Assembly (NCBI GenBank): GCA_020633675.1
Contig: JACKDE010000004.1
Location: 1-64,000, forward strand
DNA: 64,000 nt
Origin: Deferribacteres bacterium
GTDB taxonomy: Bacteria; Zhuqueibacterota; Zhuqueibacteria; Zhuqueibacterales; Geothermadaptataceae
Direction of reading: 5' to 3'
Of the stretch, positions 1 to 7,940 are shown one piece after another. Position 1 is the first letter of the stretch, and each line of letters starts with the position of its first letter. Both the position numbers and the translations under genes were made by a program. The notes under the pieces were generated by a model, which saw nothing but the letters and a program-made list of their open reading frames with translations, was not told where the DNA came from and made no database searches.

Positions 1-93
1 TGGCTTATTTAATTCGCACAACGGGTAAAAATATATCGCTCAATTGCCTGCATACAAGGCAAATGAGCCGACTGATGCATAGCAGGAGTGAAC

Positions 94-921
94 ATGCCCG
101 AACTTCCCGAAGTTGAAACCGTCAAAAATGGCTTGCGGCAAAACATTGTCGGCAAAACGATCGCGCGTGTCGACGTGCGCGATGCCCGCCTGCGCTGGCC
201 AGTCGACACGCCGAAACTGCAGGCGCTGCTGCCCGGCAGAGCGATCACGGTTGTGGATCGCAAAGCCAAATATTTGATCGTGCAGCTCGAGGGCGACTTC
301 ACGCTCATTATGCATCTCGGCATGAGCGGACGGATTTTACTATACTCGGATGCGCCGGAATTGCATAAACATGATCATGTGGTTTTTGGGTTCAGCGATG
401 GCAGCGAAATGCGGTTTCGCGATCCGCGCCGCTTTGGCATGGTGGATATTTGCGCTGTCGATGAGCTGCCGCAGCACAAGCTGTTTGCCCAATTAGGTGT
501 GGAGCCGCTCAGCCCGGATTTGACCGGGGAAGTGCTGAAAAAGCACGCTGGCGCCGCCCGCAAGCCGATCAAAAACCTGTTGATGGATGCACATTTCATA
601 GTGGGTGTCGGCAATATTTATGCGAACGAAGCGCTCTATCAGGCAAGCATTCATCCGCTCACCGCAGCGGATCAGCTCGTCGAAAGAGACTGGCAACATT
701 TGTTGGAAAAGGTGCAAGCGGTGCTGCGACAAGCCATCGAGATGGGCGGCACCACCCTCAATGATTTTGTTAACAGCAGCGGTGATCCGGGCTATTTTCA
801 GCAGGAACTCGGTGTGTACGATCGCGAAGGCGAACCTTGTCTGCGTTGCGGCGCGACGATCGAACGGATTGTGTTGGTCGGACGCAGCACCTATTTTTGT
901 CCAAAATGCCAGGCGCTTTAA
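94..921 (+). CDS. mutM: Formamidopyrimidine-DNA glycosylase (Fpg/MutM)
   Basis: Bifunctional base-excision-repair glycosylase/AP lyase that removes oxidised purines such as 8-oxoguanine. The 275-residue product begins MPELPEVE, so removal of Met exposes the catalytic N-terminal proline followed by the essential glutamate. A GTG six bases upstream would hide that proline, so ATG at 94 is chosen; an AGGAG lies five bases before it. The conserved lysine of the RKAKY segment (K59) and the C-terminal zinc finger (C249, C252, C269, C272) are present, and length is normal for the family. It stands alone ahead of an extragenic repeat. Identification is firm. Confidence 0.97.
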   Translation: MPELPEVETVKNGLRQNIVGKTIARVDVRDARLRWPVDTPKLQALLPGRAITVVDRKAKYLIVQLEGDFTLIMHLGMSGRILLYSDAPELHKHDHVVFGFSDGSEMRFRDPRRFGMVDICAVDELPQHKLFAQLGVEPLSPDLTGEVLKKHAGAARKPIKNLLMDAHFIVGVGNIYANEALYQASIHPLTAADQLVERDWQHLLEKVQAVLRQAIEMGGTTLNDFVNSSGDPGYFQQELGVYDREGEPCLRCGATIERIVLVGRSTYFCPKCQAL

Positions 922-953
922 GGGGGTAAAGTGTCGATATCGAATATCGAATT

Positions 954-1042
954 CTGAATGCTGAATAACGAATTTCCAAGTGTCTCCAACCCACCTTCGA
1001 TCTTCAAGATTCGAAATTCTCCATTCGATATTCTGCATTCAG
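954..1042. repeat. Extragenic imperfect inverted repeat
   Basis: Two 20-base arms, 954-973 and 1023-1042, are inverted copies of each other with 18 of 20 positions matching, separated by 49 bases. The surrounding 936-1050 is built from shuffled GAATTC, GAATAT and CGAATA words, so it looks like a dispersed intergenic repeat rather than coding sequence; the short reading frames through it are of the monotonous IRNSEF type. RNA from it could fold into a long hairpin, but there is no U-tract, so I do not call it a terminator. Confidence 0.6.
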
Positions 1043-1205
1043 TTATCAGTTTAAAAGCTCTCACCACCAAACCAACCTGCAAAAAAGCCTCGTTGTTTGT
1101 ATTGTAAGAACGACTTGATTTAACAATCCAATTGCCGGAATGCTGTGGACAACCGGACAAGGTTCACAAAAAATTGCATCACGCACGACACCCTTGGAGT
1201 TCATC

Positions 1206-1700
1206 ATGAAAAAAAGGAATTTTTCCTACCTTCTCGCTATGGGATTGTTTTTTTTAAGCCAAGCCTGTGGCGGCAGCCGGTCAGCGCACAATCCGGACGA
1301 TTTTGATATCACCTGGTCGGGTACCTGGAAAGGCAAGGCGCTGATCATCAACAATCTCAAGCCGCCCAAAGAAATGCAGCTCGACATCGAGTTTACCAGC
1401 AAAAAAATCAACGCATTCCTGACCGATTCCAGCCAGAGCCTGAATCGCTTGCCGATAGATGAGCTGGTTTTTGAAGATAACTCCATTCTGTTCAAAGCCA
1501 GCTACGAAACCACGCGCGGCTTGCGGAGAAACATCGTTTTTCGCGGTCTGCGTGTCGGCCCCTATCTGAAAATCGAATTCAGCGGCAGCGAAGGCGGCCG
1601 GGCTTTTCGCGGCAAATGGCAGGCGAGACACTTCCCCGTGGTGCCGGTCATGCAGCCCACCAGCCAGCCTGAAGATTCGGTTGCCACGACAAGCTATTAG
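1206..1700 (+). CDS. Putative lipoprotein of unknown function
   Basis: A 164-residue protein I do not recognise. The start at 1206 is chosen because GGAG lies just upstream and the N-terminus then reads as a signal peptide (MKKRNF followed by a hydrophobic stretch) ending in SQAC-GG at about residue 20, consistent with a somewhat atypical lipobox and lipid attachment to Cys. The rest is predicted beta-rich with repeated patterns such as TWSGTWKGKALI and FRGLRVGPYLKIEFSG, resembling small envelope proteins that describe their own beta-sandwich. The longer upstream reading frame has no signal for translation. It is followed directly by the rlmH promoter, so it is probably a single-gene unit. 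Confidence 0.7.
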   Translation: MKKRNFSYLLAMGLFFLSQACGGSRSAHNPDDFDITWSGTWKGKALIINNLKPPKEMQLDIEFTSKKINAFLTDSSQSLNRLPIDELVFEDNSILFKASYETTRGLRRNIVFRGLRVGPYLKIEFSGSEGGRAFRGKWQARHFPVVPVMQPTSQPEDSVATTSY

Positions 1701-1708
1701 AAAAAGCC

Positions 1709-1737
1709 TTGACTTTCTTCAGCCGGCCAGCTAATAT
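1709..1737 (+). promoter_or_regulatory. Sigma-70-type promoter for rlmH
   Basis: TTGACT at 1709-1714 and TAATAT at 1732-1737 are separated by exactly 17 bases, five of six matches to each consensus hexamer. Transcription would begin near 1744, some 34 bases before the GTG start of rlmH. Confidence 0.6.
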
Positions 1738-1777
1738 GGTTCGCAAAAAGTGAACGCGAACCGATGAGTTATTGCCT

Positions 1778-2245
1778 GTGAACATTACTATTTGCGCCGT
1801 CGGCAAGCTCAAAAGAAAATACTGGCTGGCCGCTGCTGAGGAATACCAAAAACGGCTTGGCAAATACGCCCGTCTCTCATCCATCGAAATCAAAGACAGC
1901 AAAAACACCAATGGCGCTGATGCACGCATCCGCGAGGACGAATCGGCGCGGCTGCTGCAACGCATTTCCCCGTCATCTTTGATCATCGCCCTCGATAAAA
2001 GTGGTACACCATTTTCCTCCGATGGTTTGGCGGATTTTCTGCATCAAAAAGCATTGCGCGGGCAAAGCGATCTGACTTTTTGCATTGGTGGCCCGCTCGG
2101 CTTTTCGGGCGCATTTTTGCAAAAAGCAGAACGCATTCTCTCCTTCTCACCAATGACGTTTCCGCACGAGCTTGCCCGTGTCATGCTGCTGGAACAGCTT
2201 TATCGCGCTTTCACCATTTTGAACGGTGAGAAATATCACAAATAG
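1778..2245 (+). CDS. rlmH: 23S rRNA (pseudouridine1915-N3)-methyltransferase RlmH
   Basis: SPOUT-fold methyltransferase that modifies pseudouridine 1915 in helix 69 of 23S rRNA using S-adenosylmethionine. The 155-residue length and collinearity fit the family: an N-terminal ITICAVGKLK strand, the knot segment CIGGPLGFS, and the C-terminal LSFSPMTFPHELARVMLLEQLYRA ... EKYHK region (written here in pieces of the same helix). GTG at 1778 gives the usual MNITICAVG start; a TTG two codons upstream is also possible. The next gene begins 16 bases after the stop, and a strong promoter lies upstream, so rlmH and the dehydratase may be cotranscribed. Confidence 0.93.
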   Translation: MNITICAVGKLKRKYWLAAAEEYQKRLGKYARLSSIEIKDSKNTNGADARIREDESARLLQRISPSSLIIALDKSGTPFSSDGLADFLHQKALRGQSDLTFCIGGPLGFSGAFLQKAERILSFSPMTFPHELARVMLLEQLYRAFTILNGEKYHK

Positions 2246-2261
2246 CGTAAGGAATTGGTTC

Positions 2262-3242
2262 ATGTCCAAAGACCAGCCATCACTCTCGGATGTACTTGCT
2301 GCCAAAAAGCGCATCGCGCCCTATATTCACCCCACGCCGGCAAATCGCTACCCCGGCCTGGATCAATTGCTGGATTGTGAAGTGTGGATTAAACACGAAA
2401 ATCATCACCCCACTTCGGCATTTAAGGTGCGCGGCGGCATCAATTTGTGTGCGTCGCTGGCAACAGCCGGACCGCTACCGGAGTTGTATGCCGCCTCTAC
2501 CGGCAATCATGGCCAGTCGGTCGCATATGCGGCGCATGCTTTTGGCACACCAGCCAGGATATTCGTGCCGGAAAAATCAAACCCGGATAAAGTGCGGGCG
2601 ATCAAAAATCTCGGTGCTGAGGTGATCGAATATGGGCAGAATTACGAAACCTGCCGCCTTCACGCTGAAGCCGTGGCAAAAGAGCAGGGCGCGCGCTTTG
2701 TTGATGGTGGCAACGAGCCATTGCTGATAGCAGGGGTAGGCACCTATGCACTGGAATTGTTCGAAGCCGCGCCCGATCTCGATGTGATTTATGTACCGGT
2801 TGGCGGTGGCAGCGGTGCTTGTGGCTGCTGCACGGTCGCGCATGCAATGAACAAACGCGTCAAGGTTATTGGTGTGCAAGCGGAAAACGCACCGGCTGTC
2901 TATCGCTCCTGGCACAGCGGCGAGACAGTCAAAACCGAGCATGCCGATACGTTTGCAGAGGGATTAGCCACTCTCGCACCCTTTGAAATGCCTCTGGAAA
3001 TTTTGCGCAGGGGATTGCACGACTTTATACTGGTGAGTGAAGAAGAAATGCAGCAGGCTGTGCGCACCTTGTTTATGCATACGCACAACATTGCCGAGGG
3101 AGCAGGCGCCGCAGCTTTTGCCGCTGCTTACAAGGAGCGACACAAGCTGCGTGGCCAAAAAATTGCAGTTATCATGAGCGGTGGCAATTTAACCATCGAT
3201 ATGCTGCAACGGATACTCTCCAACCACAGCACGGAGATGTGA
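2262..3242 (+). CDS. PLP-dependent threonine/serine dehydratase
   Basis: Fold-type II pyridoxal-phosphate enzyme of the threonine ammonia-lyase / serine racemase group, expected to deaminate threonine or serine to the 2-oxo acid plus ammonia. Lys55 in TSAFKVRGG is the Schiff-base lysine; VPVGGGSGACG is the phosphate-binding glycine loop and SGGNLT is near the C-terminus. At 326 residues it has the catalytic domain only, with no C-terminal ACT regulatory domain, so a catabolic rather than isoleucine-feedback-regulated enzyme is more likely. ATG at 2262 has TAAGGA upstream; the longer frame overlapping rlmH lacks support. Exact substrate cannot be fixed from sequence. Confidence 0.88.
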   Translation: MSKDQPSLSDVLAAKKRIAPYIHPTPANRYPGLDQLLDCEVWIKHENHHPTSAFKVRGGINLCASLATAGPLPELYAASTGNHGQSVAYAAHAFGTPARIFVPEKSNPDKVRAIKNLGAEVIEYGQNYETCRLHAEAVAKEQGARFVDGGNEPLLIAGVGTYALELFEAAPDLDVIYVPVGGGSGACGCCTVAHAMNKRVKVIGVQAENAPAVYRSWHSGETVKTEHADTFAEGLATLAPFEMPLEILRRGLHDFILVSEEEMQQAVRTLFMHTHNIAEGAGAAAFAAAYKERHKLRGQKIAVIMSGGNLTIDMLQRILSNHSTEM

Positions 3243-3266
3243 GCTTGCCATCCCAAAACGGGTCGA

Positions 3267-3704
3267 TTATTGCGCCTGGTAGTTATGCACCAAAATTTTC
3301 ATCTCATCTTTAAAAAGCACTTCGATCTGCTTTTCCGAGATCACTTTGGTGATCACACCGATGCCGAAACTTTTGTGGCGGATGCCGCGCGCTTCACTTA
3401 AATCGGCAGCCAATTGGTAGTCCACCAATTCATCTTCCTCAATATCCGAGCTCAGCGCATCCCAGTCGTATTTGCGAATGCGGCGCCGTGGTTTGGTAAC
3501 CTTTTTCTCTTTTGCGGCGCTTTTCTTTTTTGCCTTTTCGGCCTTGTCTTTGTACAAGTGCGTGGTGTTGCAGCCCTTGCACATCACTTTGCGAATCTTG
3601 TCACCACTCATCGCGGTGATGACGTGATACATTTCAGATTTACACTTGCCACATTCAGTAAAAACCTCATCACCGACTGCAAGTGTTTTAGGCGTTTCAC
3701 TCAT
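3267..3704 (-). CDS. Zinc-ribbon protein with UvrD/PcrA-like C-terminal tail
   Basis: A 145-residue cytoplasmic protein. It has a four-cysteine zinc ribbon (C18-x2-C21 and C42-x2-C45), then a very basic lysine-rich linker (about 52-75) likely to contact nucleic acid, an acidic patch, and a C-terminal module KSFGIGVITKVISEK...VLF that resembles the Tudor-like tail of UvrD/PcrA helicases, which binds RNA polymerase. That resemblance is by eye. The gene converges with the dehydratase, with only 24 bases between stops. I suggest a nucleic-acid or RNA-polymerase-associated factor; function is unproven. Confidence 0.75.
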   Translation of the reverse strand: MSETPKTLAVGDEVFTECGKCKSEMYHVITAMSGDKIRKVMCKGCNTTHLYKDKAEKAKKKSAAKEKKVTKPRRRIRKYDWDALSSDIEEDELVDYQLAADLSEARGIRHKSFGIGVITKVISEKQIEVLFKDEMKILVHNYQAQ

Positions 3705-3824
3705 TCCAACATTCCTTGTTTATCTCTATCAAATGGATTTTTTATGCGGTTTTGCTCAAATTGGTCAGCAAATTTGCGAAACTAAACAAAGTACGAAATC
3801 AAACGATTAAAATCCACGTGTTTT

Positions 3825-5483
3825 TTAAAAACCTGCCGCCATGCCATCCTTTCGGGATTCTGAAGCGCCGTGATAGACACGATTTTTTGCATCGAAGCGG
3901 ATCGCCTGATAGCCGCCAAAGCCTTCCCCGCCGATGCGCAACCTGTGCCCGCGCCTGATCAAAGCTTTTCTGGTCTCGGCGGCGATACCCGGCTCAACGA
4001 ATACGGTGCCGCCATCCGTCATGCGCTCGCCAGTCGGCGTTGAAGAACCATCATGACGAAAGCGCGGAGCATCGCCGGCTTGCTGCGGACTCATGCCAAA
4101 ATCGATCATATTGCATAATACTTGAACGTGCCCCTGCGGCTGCATGTCGCCCCCCATCACGCCAAAACTCAAAAATGGCTGATCATCCTTTGTTACAAAG
4201 GCCGGAATGATGGTGTGGAAGGGCCGTTTGCCCGGTGCAAAGCTGTTGACGTGTCCGGGCTGCAGGCAAAACAATTCGCCACGATTTTGCAGAGCAAATC
4301 CCAATTGGTCGGGCACCAATCCGGAGCCGAAACCACGAAAAATGCTTTGAATCAGCGAGACCATATTGCCTTCGCGGTCTGCAACACTCAGATAAACTGT
4401 ATCCCCCTTTGTAAAGCGTGGATCGCCGGCACGAAATTCTCCTCCGGCGCGCTGCGGATCGATCAATTCCCTACGGGCCGCAGCGTATTCGCTCGACAGC
4501 AATTGCACGATAGGCAATGCCTGATGCTCGGGATCGCCGTAATGCACAGCACGGTCTTCAAAAGCCAGCTTTTTGGCTTCGATCAGAAAATGCAGGTAAT
4601 CTGCTGAATTGTGGCCCATGCCTGACAAATCATATGTTTCCAACAAACGCAGCATCTGCAGGGCGACCATTCCCTGTCCGTTGGGTGGCAATTCCCAAAT
4701 CCGATAGCCACGATAATCGACCGAAATCGGTTCTACCCACGATGATCGATGATGGGCCAAATCGTCCCGCCGCAAATAGCAACCGACGCGCTGAGCATAT
4801 TTGACGATTTTTTCGGCCAGTTTGCCGTGATAGAAGGCATCCCTTCCGCCATTAGCAATCGCCTGCAAGGTCGCAGCCAAATCGGGATTTCGAAATATTT
4901 CGCCGGGTTTGGGCGCACGGCCATTCGGCAGGTATGTCTTGCGGAAGTTGGCATCGCTGGCAAACGGCGCTGCACTCATTCGCCATTCGTGCGCAATGAT
5001 CGGCGTGACCGGAAAGCCGTTTCTGGCATAGGCAATCGTCGGTGCAAGCAAATCGGGCATTGGCAAATCACCAAACTTTTGATGCAGCGCGTACCAGCCA
5101 TCCACACAACCCGGTACAGAAACCGGGAGTGGCCCATGCGCGGGAATGTATTGCAGACCAAGCTTTCGAAATGCCTCCAACGTAAGCGCACGCGGTGAAC
5201 GGCCAGACGCATTCAAGCCATATAATTTTTTCTCTTTGGCGCTATAAACGAGAGCAAACAAATCGCCGCCCGGCCCGCAACTATGTGGTTCCATCAGGCC
5301 AAGCGCAGCATTGGCAGCAACGGCTGCATCAACAGCGGTGCCATTTTTTTTTAAAATATCAATTGCGATTTGAGTGGCGAGCGGGTGGCTGGTCGCGGCA
5401 ATGCCATTTTGCGCCATCACATCTGAGCGCGTGGCAAAAGGCAAGCCTGCTTCGCGATGATTTGCATGCGGCCATTTTCGCAT
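3825..5483 (-). CDS. Gamma-glutamyltransferase family protein
   Basis: N-terminal nucleophile hydrolase of the gamma-glutamyltranspeptidase family (552 residues). The autoprocessing/catalytic threonine is T362 in KGDTVYLSVADREGN, followed by the usual SLIQSIFRGFGSG segment. The N-terminal half shows GIAATSHPLAT and GLMEPHSCGPGGD, the substrate-binding block. ATG at 5483 is chosen because GGAG precedes it; an upstream TTG has no such site. Unlike periplasmic Ggt, there is no signal peptide, so this may be a cytoplasmic member, including acylase-like enzymes. Single gene, followed by a spacer and then the signalling cluster. Confidence 0.9.
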   Translation of the reverse strand: MRKWPHANHREAGLPFATRSDVMAQNGIAATSHPLATQIAIDILKKNGTAVDAAVAANAALGLMEPHSCGPGGDLFALVYSAKEKKLYGLNASGRSPRALTLEAFRKLGLQYIPAHGPLPVSVPGCVDGWYALHQKFGDLPMPDLLAPTIAYARNGFPVTPIIAHEWRMSAAPFASDANFRKTYLPNGRAPKPGEIFRNPDLAATLQAIANGGRDAFYHGKLAEKIVKYAQRVGCYLRRDDLAHHRSSWVEPISVDYRGYRIWELPPNGQGMVALQMLRLLETYDLSGMGHNSADYLHFLIEAKKLAFEDRAVHYGDPEHQALPIVQLLSSEYAAARRELIDPQRAGGEFRAGDPRFTKGDTVYLSVADREGNMVSLIQSIFRGFGSGLVPDQLGFALQNRGELFCLQPGHVNSFAPGKRPFHTIIPAFVTKDDQPFLSFGVMGGDMQPQGHVQVLCNMIDFGMSPQQAGDAPRFRHDGSSTPTGERMTDGGTVFVEPGIAAETRKALIRRGHRLRIGGEGFGGYQAIRFDAKNRVYHGASESRKDGMAAGF

Positions 5484-5596
5484 TTCATGCTCCAAAATTG
5501 TGATAAAGGCAGAATGGTGTACGTCCGCTGCAGCACAATCATGCTCAAAAAATGCGAGATAATGTCGTCAAAGTCAAATCGTTCAGTACGGCGTGG

Positions 5597-7939
5597 TTAT
5601 GCGGAAGTGGCGTTCAGGGTTTGTTGCATCAACTGCATCTGAATTTTTCGCAGCTCAAGCTCCATTTCTGCCAGCGTTTGGAAACGCGCAGCCGGATCGG
5701 TCTGAATGGCCTTCATCACAAATGGATCCCAGGCGGGATTGTGCGCTGTGTCATGATTTTCAAGCGGCAAAATCTTGACTTTGCGAATGTCTTTCGGGGA
5801 GTGAATACTGGAAGTGGTTTTGTAAGGGTGTTGTCCGGTGATCAGTTCATACGCCAGGATACCGAGCGAATAAATATCGCTGCGGAAATCGCCATTCTCT
5901 CCGGCCAGCACTTCGGGCGCGATATTGCGCCATTGCGCGGGATAGAGCACCTTGGCGCGCGCAAAATCTTCACTGAAACCAGCAAAATAAAAATCGGTAA
6001 TCTTGATTTGCTGGGCTTCACTCATCCAGATGTTACCGGCCTTCAGGTTGAGATGGGCAATGCCCTGGCGCTGTGCACCGATCAATGCACGCAGCAATGT
6101 TTGCAGCACGCTCAGAATTTCGCTCTCGCGCTGATCACCTTCAAATGGATGCTCGTTCAGTGGTTTTCCCTCGATATGTTCGCGCACGAAATAGATCATG
6201 TTGTTGTGCTCGCCCATATCGTACAAATTAGCAATGCTGGGATTGTTGATCCGGCCGATGGCGCGCAATTTTTCGAACAATTCATCGCGCTTGGAAGAGT
6301 TTTGCAAAATAGCAACTGCGTGTTCCGGAAGCATGATTTTCACGATAACAGGCCGATCGAGCTGCCTGTCCTGCGCAATGTAGGTTGCGTAACTGCTGTG
6401 CTTGACCAGACACTTTTTGAGTTCAAAGCGATTAATGCGATAAGTCTGGCCCTTTTCCAGCATGCTAAGCGGATTGCGCCAAATAATTTCGGCATATTCG
6501 GCTTCAAGACCAGGCAACAAGCGAAACTTGCCTTTGAAGAGCAAGGTGATGTTTTTAGCTTTCAACCTGGCGAGATCCTGCTCGCTGCCACGAATCAGCA
6601 CGATGCCACCAGGATTCGGCTTTTCTTTATCCGTTTTATCGGCAAAACGCAACAGGTGCGCTGCGCTCATCAGTTCCTGCCCATAGAGCGACGCATTGAG
6701 CTCGCTGGCCTTGGCTTCGACAATCGAAAAAGCCGCATTGACAAAAATGCGCTCACCCTCGGCAATGGCAGCATTGTATTCATCAAGATGACGCAAGAGA
6801 TTGATCAGTGTTTCGACATGCGTGACTGCATCTTTTCCCAAACAGAGGAAGCCATTGCCGAATTGCCGAACGATCGTGTTTTTCTTTTTGCTGAGTTGCA
6901 ATCCAAACAAATTAGTCAATTTAGATGGAATGCTCCTGCCGGTTTTGGTAAAAGGTTGCAAAAACAGAATACTGCGGTATTCATAGGAAAATGCGCTCTC
7001 GGCCGGCTCACCATCAAAAGAATTTTCGACTTGTTGCAAAACGTCGCGCTCAAAATCGAAATCGCCCTGTTTTTTAGGTTTGCTTTTCGCGGGTGTTTCT
7101 TTGCCGTATGCGTGCAAAACTTCGTCTAACGAGACATCTCCAAGGATGAACTCATACTCATCGATCTCTTTTTTGGTTGGAGCTTCTTCCGAAGCCTGCT
7201 TTGGCAGAACATGCTGCAAAAGCAGAAAATTGCGAAAATCAATCAAAGAAGCCTTGAAATCCATCTTATCGATCGTTTCGCGATATTGCTTTAGCAACAA
7301 TGGATCAGAAACTTTTTTTTGCTCAAAATAGTGCTGATAGGCGTCGGTCAACATCAATTCACGCGACAAATCCAGGTCAGCGCCATTCATGGAGGGAGCA
7401 CTTTTGATAGCCGCGCTGGCTTCAGCAAATTTGCCTTCCCACCATAATCCTTCCAAATACGAACGGATGGTTTCTGCGTTGCTGGTGCTGAAAACCACTT
7501 CGTGCTCAATCCGGCTCAATTTGGCTGTGTCGCCGGTCTCTTCGTAATGGCCTTTGAGAAATAGCCGAATTTTGTGCGAGCCGGGCGGCTGCGGCTTCAT
7601 GCGCACGGTCGCTTCACAAATCTGCAGCGCAAATGCAGTTGTGACATTGTTTTGCATGAACAGAGTGGCCAGTCCAACCTTCAGCGCGTTGGATTGCTGG
7701 TTTTTTGCGACGGCTTTCTCGTACAACTGCAGCGCCGAGTCGGATGCTCTGCCCATGCCAATCGAGGCAATAGCGGTGTTGAGCAAATAAATCCGGTTCT
7801 CTGGCATCATATCGAGAAGCTGGGCGTACTTTTCGAACGCTTCGCCGTATTGTTGCCGTTCCAGATAAGCCTTGCCCAACCGTTCGAGCAATTGCTGCAC
7901 GCGATCTTGTTGTTGTACCTGGTCTTTTTCCGAATTCAT
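5597..7939 (-). CDS. TPR / cyclase-like / pseudokinase signalling protein
   Basis: Cytoplasmic 780-residue protein with three parts. Residues 10-240 are tetratricopeptide-like helices. About 335-485 resembles a class III nucleotide-cyclase homology domain (RQFGNGFLCLG, then NAAFSIVEA, then ASLYGQELMSAAHLLRFA) but lacks obvious metal-binding aspartates. Residues 500-771 have a Ser/Thr-kinase fold: VIVK lysine at 534, HLNLKAGN where the catalytic aspartate is Asn631, and DFY (649-651) instead of DFG; the glycine loop is missing. It is therefore probably a pseudokinase. ATG at 7939 lies one base after the stop of the PP2C gene, so translation is likely coupled. Domain calls are by eye; the kinase-like part is the most secure. 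Confidence 0.82.
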   Translation of the reverse strand: MNSEKDQVQQQDRVQQLLERLGKAYLERQQYGEAFEKYAQLLDMMPENRIYLLNTAIASIGMGRASDSALQLYEKAVAKNQQSNALKVGLATLFMQNNVTTAFALQICEATVRMKPQPPGSHKIRLFLKGHYEETGDTAKLSRIEHEVVFSTSNAETIRSYLEGLWWEGKFAEASAAIKSAPSMNGADLDLSRELMLTDAYQHYFEQKKVSDPLLLKQYRETIDKMDFKASLIDFRNFLLLQHVLPKQASEEAPTKKEIDEYEFILGDVSLDEVLHAYGKETPAKSKPKKQGDFDFERDVLQQVENSFDGEPAESAFSYEYRSILFLQPFTKTGRSIPSKLTNLFGLQLSKKKNTIVRQFGNGFLCLGKDAVTHVETLINLLRHLDEYNAAIAEGERIFVNAAFSIVEAKASELNASLYGQELMSAAHLLRFADKTDKEKPNPGGIVLIRGSEQDLARLKAKNITLLFKGKFRLLPGLEAEYAEIIWRNPLSMLEKGQTYRINRFELKKCLVKHSSYATYIAQDRQLDRPVIVKIMLPEHAVAILQNSSKRDELFEKLRAIGRINNPSIANLYDMGEHNNMIYFVREHIEGKPLNEHPFEGDQRESEILSVLQTLLRALIGAQRQGIAHLNLKAGNIWMSEAQQIKITDFYFAGFSEDFARAKVLYPAQWRNIAPEVLAGENGDFRSDIYSLGILAYELITGQHPYKTTSSIHSPKDIRKVKILPLENHDTAHNPAWDPFVMKAIQTDPAARFQTLAEMELELRKIQMQLMQQTLNATSA

Positions 7940-7940
7940 G

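Noticed and set aside
5552..7129. Long open frame (525 codons) on the plus strand
   Set aside because: Entirely antisense to the pseudokinase gene; its translation is Phe/Ile/Gln-rich without motifs, and no ribosome-binding site is present.
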